NCBI RefSeq assembly: GCF_029846275.1
Contig: NZ_JARVWS010000001.1
Location: 1,178,001-1,242,000 of the forward strand
Origin: Nocardioides sp. CER19
Lineage (GTDB): Bacteria > Actinomycetota > Actinomycetes > Propionibacteriales > Nocardioidaceae
DNA: 64,000 nucleotides
Direction: 5' to 3'
A program made the translations under genes and the position numbers. Positions 60,209-64,000 of the stretch are shown one piece after another (within the stretch, counting starts at the first letter, position 1; every line of letters begins with the position of its first letter). The notes beneath the pieces were generated by a model. It was not told the origin of the DNA and ran no database searches. It saw only the letters and a list, made by a program, of their open reading frames with translations.

Positions 60209-61180
60209 TCAGTCCAGCGTGAAGTAGTCGGGGCCGGAGTAGCGGCCGGTCGTCATCTTGGTGCGTTGCATCAGCAGGTCGTTGAGCAGCGTCGACGCGC
60301 CGAACCGGAACCAGTCGGGGTCGAGCCAGTCCGACCCGGCGACCTCGTTGACCACGACGAGGTACTTGATCGCGTCCTTGGCGGTGCGGATCCCGCCGGC
60401 GGGCTTGACGCCCACCATCTGCCCCGTCGTCTCGCGGAAGTCGCGGACGGCCTCCAGCATGACCAGCGTGACCGGGAGGGTGGCGGCGGGCTGCACCTTG
60501 CCGGTCGAGGTCTTGATGAAGTGGGCGCCGGCCAGCATGGCGAGCCACGACGCCCGTCGTACGTTGTCGTAGGTCTGCAGCTCGCCGGTCTCGAAGATGA
60601 CCTTCAGGTGGGCGTCGCCGCAGGCCGCGCGCACGGCGGCGATCTCCTCGAAGACCTGCAGGTAGCGGCCGGCCAGGAAGGCACCGCGGTCGATGACCAT
60701 GTCGATCTCGTCGGCGCCGGCCTCGACTGCGTCGCGGGTGTCGGCCAGCTTGATGTCCATCGCGGCGCGGCCGCTGGGGAACGCGGTCGCGACGGCGGCG
60801 ATGTGGACGCCGCTGTCGCCGAGGACCTGCTTCACGTCGGCGACCATGTCCGGGTAGACGCAGACGGCCGCGGTGCTCGGGCAGGTCGGGTCGGCCGGGT
60901 CGGGTCGCATCGCCTTGGCGGCCAGCGCACGCACCTTGCCGGGAGTGTCCTGGCCCTCCAGCGTGGTCAGGTCGACCATCCGGATGGCGAGGTCGAGCGC
61001 GAAAGCCTTGGCGGTGGTCTTGATCGAGCGCGTCCCGAGGCCGGCCGCTCGAGCCTCGGCACCGACCTGATCGACACCGGGAAGGCCGTGGAGGAACCGG
61101 CGGAGCGTGGCATCGGAGCGGGTCACGTCGGAGACGACGCCGTCGAGATCGGCAGCCCGCGTCGGGGAGGTGGCTGTCAC
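60209..61180 (-). CDS. deoC: Deoxyribose-phosphate aldolase
   Basis: Cleaves deoxyribose 5-phosphate to acetaldehyde and glyceraldehyde 3-phosphate. It is 323 aa, longer than E. coli DeoC (259 aa) because of an N-terminal extension of about 60 residues. The active-site lysines are in HLKVIFETGEL-adjacent FIKTSTGK (Schiff base) and VGVKPAGGIR. The GTG start at 61180 has a TATGCT box 6 nt upstream and is probably leaderless. It heads the operon deoC-ALDH-ALDH-like-udk-C39, the downstream half of deoxynucleoside catabolism. Confidence 0.95.
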   Translation of the reverse strand: MTATSPTRAADLDGVVSDVTRSDATLRRFLHGLPGVDQVGAEARAAGLGTRSIKTTAKAFALDLAIRMVDLTTLEGQDTPGKVRALAAKAMRPDPADPTCPSTAAVCVYPDMVADVKQVLGDSGVHIAAVATAFPSGRAAMDIKLADTRDAVEAGADEIDMVIDRGAFLAGRYLQVFEEIAAVRAACGDAHLKVIFETGELQTYDNVRRASWLAMLAGAHFIKTSTGKVQPAATLPVTLVMLEAVRDFRETTGQMVGVKPAGGIRTAKDAIKYLVVVNEVAGSDWLDPDWFRFGASTLLNDLLMQRTKMTTGRYSGPDYFTLD

Positions 61181-61186
61181 TGCACC

Positions 61187-61208
61187 AGCATAGGGCTGGT
61201 CTTAGGGT
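61187..61208. promoter_or_regulatory. Back-to-back leaderless promoters for deoC and the PH-like gene
   Basis: TATGCT (61187-61192, minus strand) lies 6 nt before the deoC GTG; TAGGGT (61203-61208, plus strand) lies 8 nt before the ATG at 61217. The two boxes are only 10 bp apart, so polymerases compete. Confidence 0.5.
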
Positions 61209-61216
61209 TGAGCCTC

Positions 61217-61789
61217 ATGGGCAACGACCTCGACGACCGCGTGACGTGGTTCGCAGCGACCAACGGTCGCGTCACCGGTGTGATCGGCCTGATCGCCGGT
61301 CTGGTGATCGTGCTGCTCGGCACCTTCCACACCTCCCTCGCCGACGTCGTCGCCGGTCTCCTCGTCGGGCTGCTGAGCTGGATGGTGCTGCTGCGACCCC
61401 GGGTGGGCACGCGCGCCACCGACCTGCACCTGCGCGGCATCGCCTCGACGGTGGTCGTCCCCCTCGCGTCCATCGAGAGCGTCAATCTCCGCCAGGTGCT
61501 GGCCGTCTGGGTCGACGGCCATCGCTTCGTGAGCGCCGCGGTCGGGCACACCTTCCGTGAGATCAACCGCCAGCGCCGCGGGGTCGGGCAGGTCGAGACG
61601 GTCGAGAGCAACGCGCCCAAGTACGCCGAGCAGGTCCGCGAGATCATCACCGAGCGCTCCCGCGAGGCACGCCGCGACGGCGCCCCGATGGGACCGGCCC
61701 GCCGCGAGTGGGCGTGGCTGGAGCTGGGCGCGCTCGCCGTCCTCGTCGTCGTGCTGGTCGTCGCGATGGTCCTGCACGTCGGCACCTGA
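61217..61789 (+). CDS. Membrane protein with a PH-like (bPH) domain
   Basis: A 190-aa protein. Two hydrophobic segments (GVIGLIAGLVIVLLGTFHTS and DVVAGLLVGLLSWMVLL) are followed by strands that fit a bacterial PH-like domain (LHLRGIASTVVVPLASIESVNLRQVLAVWVDGHRF), then a charged helix and a final hydrophobic anchor (LELGALAVLVVVLVVAMVLHV). The family is uncharacterised. The ATG at 61217 is chosen as the first Met before the membrane segments. It diverges from deoC. Confidence 0.7.
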   Translation: MGNDLDDRVTWFAATNGRVTGVIGLIAGLVIVLLGTFHTSLADVVAGLLVGLLSWMVLLRPRVGTRATDLHLRGIASTVVVPLASIESVNLRQVLAVWVDGHRFVSAAVGHTFREINRQRRGVGQVETVESNAPKYAEQVREIITERSREARRDGAPMGPARREWAWLELGALAVLVVVLVVAMVLHVGT

Positions 61790-61841
61790 CCGCCCGAACA
61801 CGCGCCCCGCGGGCCCGGCGTTCGCACCGTCGGGTGCGCGG

Positions 61842-63500
61842 TCAGAGACCCGCAGCCGCCTTCACGTCGTCGCGCAGCGCGTCGAGCCGGCCGACGGCCG
61901 CGATGCGGGCGGCATCGACGCCGGTCCCTCCTGAGCCTGTCGAAGGATCGTCGGGATCGACGGGGACCACGACCTCGAGGTAGCACTTCAGCTTCGGCTC
62001 GGTGCCGCTCGGCCGGACGACCACGCGGGCGCCGCCCTCGAGCCGGTAGCGCAGCCCCTCCGTCGAGGGCAGGTCGGCCGAGCCGGCGGACAGGTCGTCG
62101 ACGCCCTCGACGGCGAGGCCGCCGAGCGTCGTCGGCGGCGCCGCGCGCAGCCGGGCCATCGCGGCGCCGATCTCCGACACGTCGGTGACTCGCACCGACA
62201 GCTGGTCGGTGGCGTGCAGTCCGTGCGCCTCGGCGATCTCGTCGAGGAGGTCGACGAGGGTGCGGCCCTCGGCCTTGAGTCCGGCCGCCAGCTCGCACAG
62301 GAGGAGCAGCGCGGAGATGCCGTCCTTGTCGCGCACGTGCTCGGGGTCGACGCAGTAGCCGAGCGCCTCCTCGTAGCCGAAGGCGAGCCCCGGGACGCGA
62401 CCGATCCACTTGAAGCCCGTGAGCGTCTCCGCGTAGGGCTGCCCCGCGGCGGTCGCGAGCTTGCCGAGCAGCGTGGAGGACACGATCGAGGCGGCGTAGG
62501 TGCCGGTGACGCCGCGGCTGAGCAGCGCGGCGCCGAGGAGCGCGCCGACCTCGTCCCCGCGCAGCATCCGCCAGCCGTGGGGGCCGTGGCCCGGGAACGG
62601 GACGGCGGCGGCGCAGCGGTCGGCGTCAGGGTCGTTGGCGACGACGAGGTCGGCGCCGGTGTCCGACGCGAGCGTCATCGCCAGGTCCATCGCGCCCGGC
62701 TCCTCCGGGTTCGGGAACGCCACGGTGGGGAAGTCGGGGTCCGGCTCGGCCTGCGCCGCGACGACCCTCGGCGCCCGGAAGCCGGCCGCCTCGAGGACCT
62801 GGGTCGCCAGGTCGCCGCCGACCCCGTGCAGGGGCGTGTAGACGATGTCGAGGTCGCGCGGGCCGTCGCCGGCGAGGCCGACCACCGACGTGAGGTAGCG
62901 GTTGACGATCGAGTCGTCGAGGACGGTCCCGGCCTGGCCGCGCGGGACGTCGGCGAGGGTGCCGACGGCGGCGATCCGGGCCGCGATCTCCGCGTCGGCG
63001 GGCGGCACGATCTGCGAGCCGTCGCCGAGGTAGACCTTGTAGCCGTTGTCCTGCGGCGGGTTGTGGCTCGCGGTCACCATGACCCCGGCCGAGCAGCCGA
63101 GGGCCCGGATCGCGAAGGCGAGCAGGGGAGTGGGCAGCGGCCGCGGCATGACGTAGGCCTCGAAGCCGGCGCCGGTCATGACCTCGGCGGTGTCGCGCGC
63201 GAAGATGTCGGAGTTGTGCCGGGCGTCGTAGCCGATGACGACGGGGGCGGTGTGGCCGTTGTCCCGGAGGTACGCCGCCAGGCCGGCCGCGGCCCGGGTG
63301 ACGACCACGCGGTTCATGCGGTTCGACCCCGCCCCGAGGGCGCCGCGCAGCCCGGCGGTGCCGAACTCCAGCGTCCCGGCGAAGCGGTCCTCCAGGCCGG
63401 CGGTGTCGCCCGCCTCGATCAGGGCCGACAGCTCGGCGCGGGTCTGCGGGTCGGGATCCTCGGCGAGCCAGGCACGGGCTTGCGAGAGCACGTCGGTCAT
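61842..63500 (-). CDS. Phosphohexomutase-superfamily enzyme (PGM2/phosphopentomutase-like)
   Basis: A 552-aa alpha-D-phosphohexomutase. Motifs: FGTAGLRG near the N-terminus, phosphoserine loop VMVTASHNPPQDNGYK, metal loop NDPDADRCA, sugar-binding GYEEALGY and phosphate-binding RPSGTEPKLKCYLE. The PGM2-like branch includes phosphopentomutases, and in mycobacteria a homologue (pmmB) sits among add, deoA and cdd. Here it may interconvert deoxyribose 1- and 5-phosphate between DeoA and DeoC, which otherwise lack a linking enzyme. The start at 63500 has TAGCGT 7 nt upstream; 63521 is an alternative. A repeat-derived insert (DPSTGSGG) lies near the C-terminus. Confidence 0.9.
   Translation of the reverse strand: MTDVLSQARAWLAEDPDPQTRAELSALIEAGDTAGLEDRFAGTLEFGTAGLRGALGAGSNRMNRVVVTRAAAGLAAYLRDNGHTAPVVIGYDARHNSDIFARDTAEVMTGAGFEAYVMPRPLPTPLLAFAIRALGCSAGVMVTASHNPPQDNGYKVYLGDGSQIVPPADAEIAARIAAVGTLADVPRGQAGTVLDDSIVNRYLTSVVGLAGDGPRDLDIVYTPLHGVGGDLATQVLEAAGFRAPRVVAAQAEPDPDFPTVAFPNPEEPGAMDLAMTLASDTGADLVVANDPDADRCAAAVPFPGHGPHGWRMLRGDEVGALLGAALLSRGVTGTYAASIVSSTLLGKLATAAGQPYAETLTGFKWIGRVPGLAFGYEEALGYCVDPEHVRDKDGISALLLLCELAAGLKAEGRTLVDLLDEIAEAHGLHATDQLSVRVTDVSEIGAAMARLRAAPPTTLGGLAVEGVDDLSAGSADLPSTEGLRYRLEGGARVVVRPSGTEPKLKCYLEVVVPVDPDDPSTGSGGTGVDAARIAAVGRLDALRDDVKAAAGL
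61930..61947. repeat. Dispersed repeat inside the phosphomutase gene
   Basis: CCTGAGCCTGTCGAAGGA lies in frame in the phosphomutase coding sequence and, read on the minus strand, gives the residues DPSTGSGG in a surface-type linker after the catalytic domains. Its core is the complement of the CGACAGGCTC seen at 31290-31312. Confidence 0.6.
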
Positions 63501-63507
63501 GTCCGGA

Positions 63508-63513
63508 ACGCTA
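63508..63513 (-). promoter_or_regulatory. Putative -10 box for the phosphomutase gene
   Basis: TAGCGT on the minus strand, 7 nt before the ATG at 63500. This spacing supports 63500 over the alternative start at 63521. Confidence 0.5.
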
Positions 63514-63543
63514 GCGGTCATGCTGGGCAAGCATGATGGTGCC

Positions 63544-63984
63544 GTGTTCTCGTTCCACGACCGCTGGTGGCTGCCGGCACCGCCGGACGCGGTGCGGGAC
63601 GTGCTCGTCGACCTCGAGAGCTATCCGCTGTGGTGGCCCCAGGTCGTCGCCGTCGCCTCCCTCGGGCCCGACGACGCGCGGGCGCTGTGCCGGTCGACGC
63701 TGCCCTACACCCTCGATCTCGTGCTGCACGCCGTCAGCCGCGAGCTGCCGGTGCTCGAGGTGGCGGTGGCCGGGCACCTGAGCGGCTGGGTGCGCTGGCG
63801 TCTCGCGGCGGAGCGCGGCGGCACCGGTCTCCACCTGGCCCAGCAGGTCACTGTGCACGGGCCGCTGGCTCCGCTCGCGGCCGGGTTGCGGCCGCTAGCC
63901 CGCTGGAACCACCGACGGATGCTCGCCGGCGGCCTCGCCGGTCTTCGCGCCCACCTCGCGAAGCACGCCGAGGACGAGCAGTAG
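63544..63984 (+). CDS. SRPBCC (polyketide cyclase/START-like) family protein
   Basis: A 146-aa helix-grip protein. It opens with FSFHDRWWLPAPPDAVRDVLVDLESYPLWWPQV, the usual strand-helix-WWP start of this family, followed by the beta sheet and a final helix (ARWNHRRMLAGGLAGLRAHLAK). The GTG at 63544 is chosen because it starts directly before this block; an in-frame ATG at 63520 adds eight residues. It diverges from the phosphomutase. Ligand unknown. The last 16 nt of the window hold nothing recognisable. Confidence 0.8.
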   Translation: MFSFHDRWWLPAPPDAVRDVLVDLESYPLWWPQVVAVASLGPDDARALCRSTLPYTLDLVLHAVSRELPVLEVAVAGHLSGWVRWRLAAERGGTGLHLAQQVTVHGPLAPLAAGLRPLARWNHRRMLAGGLAGLRAHLAKHAEDEQ

Positions 63985-64000
63985 CTGCGCGACGCAGTAG

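Overview
The window is a chromosomal segment of a high-GC actinobacterium. The genus is inferred, not shown; Nocardioides or a close relative in the Propionibacteriales fits best. The reasons are very high G+C in third codon positions, frequent GTG starts, many gene starts without a Shine-Dalgarno sequence but with a TANNNT-like box 6-8 nt upstream, a monomeric NADP isocitrate dehydrogenase, and a core gene order that I recall from Streptomyces coelicolor (purN-purH-folD-DUF3017-mdh, trpS, an SCO4848-type gene, sdh, a BMP nucleoside transporter, cdd, deoA, add, deoC). A lone chemoreceptor behind a sigma-28-like promoter suggests a motile cell. I found no rRNA, tRNA, CRISPR array, insertion sequence or prophage.

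Layout. 1-11 kb: end of a DUF6350 membrane protein, purN, a ZTP (pfl) riboswitch, purH, a secreted phospholipase-D-like protein, folD, DUF3017, an alpha/beta hydrolase, malate dehydrogenase, a lipoprotein, a sulfatase and an aquaporin. 11-18 kb: isocitrate dehydrogenase, a TPR-like protein and a single-chain TMD-NBD-TMD-NBD ABC exporter with one degenerate ATP site. 18-24.5 kb: an accessory oxidation cluster with a divergent TetR regulator, a CYP136-like P450, an aldehyde dehydrogenase, a 23-codon micro-ORF, an acyl-CoA ligase and an SDR. 24.5-31 kb: chemoreceptor, MFS exporter, acetyltransferase, trpS, 2'-5' RNA ligase-like protein, YihY-type and SCO4848-type membrane proteins. 31-35 kb: succinate dehydrogenase sdhCAB. 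35-40 kb: a glycosyltransferase, a ScyD/ScyE-like secreted protein, a nitrilase-family amidase, a HAD lipoprotein lacking catalytic acids, and small genes. 40-46 kb: methylmalonyl-CoA mutase mutAB, a divergent HTH/membrane gene pair and meaB. 46-61 kb: an M20 amidohydrolase, then a nucleoside uptake and salvage block. 61-64 kb: a PH-like membrane protein, a phosphohexomutase-family enzyme and an SRPBCC protein.

How the genes work together. purN and purH carry out two folate-dependent purine steps, folD supplies 10-formyl-THF, and the riboswitch senses the purH substrate ZMP/ZTP as a sign of folate shortage. mdh, icd and sdhCAB are TCA-cycle genes; mutAB and meaB feed propionyl-CoA carbon into the same cycle as succinyl-CoA. 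In the nucleoside block, a BMP lipoprotein, a double-NBD ATPase and two permeases import nucleosides. Cdd, DeoA and Add deaminate or phosphorolyse them, a sugar phosphomutase could interconvert pentose 1- and 5-phosphates, DeoC cleaves deoxyribose 5-phosphate, and the adjoining aldehyde dehydrogenase can remove the acetaldehyde.

Features most worth a second look: a P450 locked by overlapping start and stop codons between cdd and deoA; an 82-bp-period array of palindromes between add and a convergent gene cluster; a HAD-family lipoprotein whose catalytic aspartates are replaced; an aldehyde dehydrogenase half-protein without catalytic Cys or Glu, coupled to a complete paralogue; and four TGTCAA half-sites wrapped around the divergent meaB promoter.
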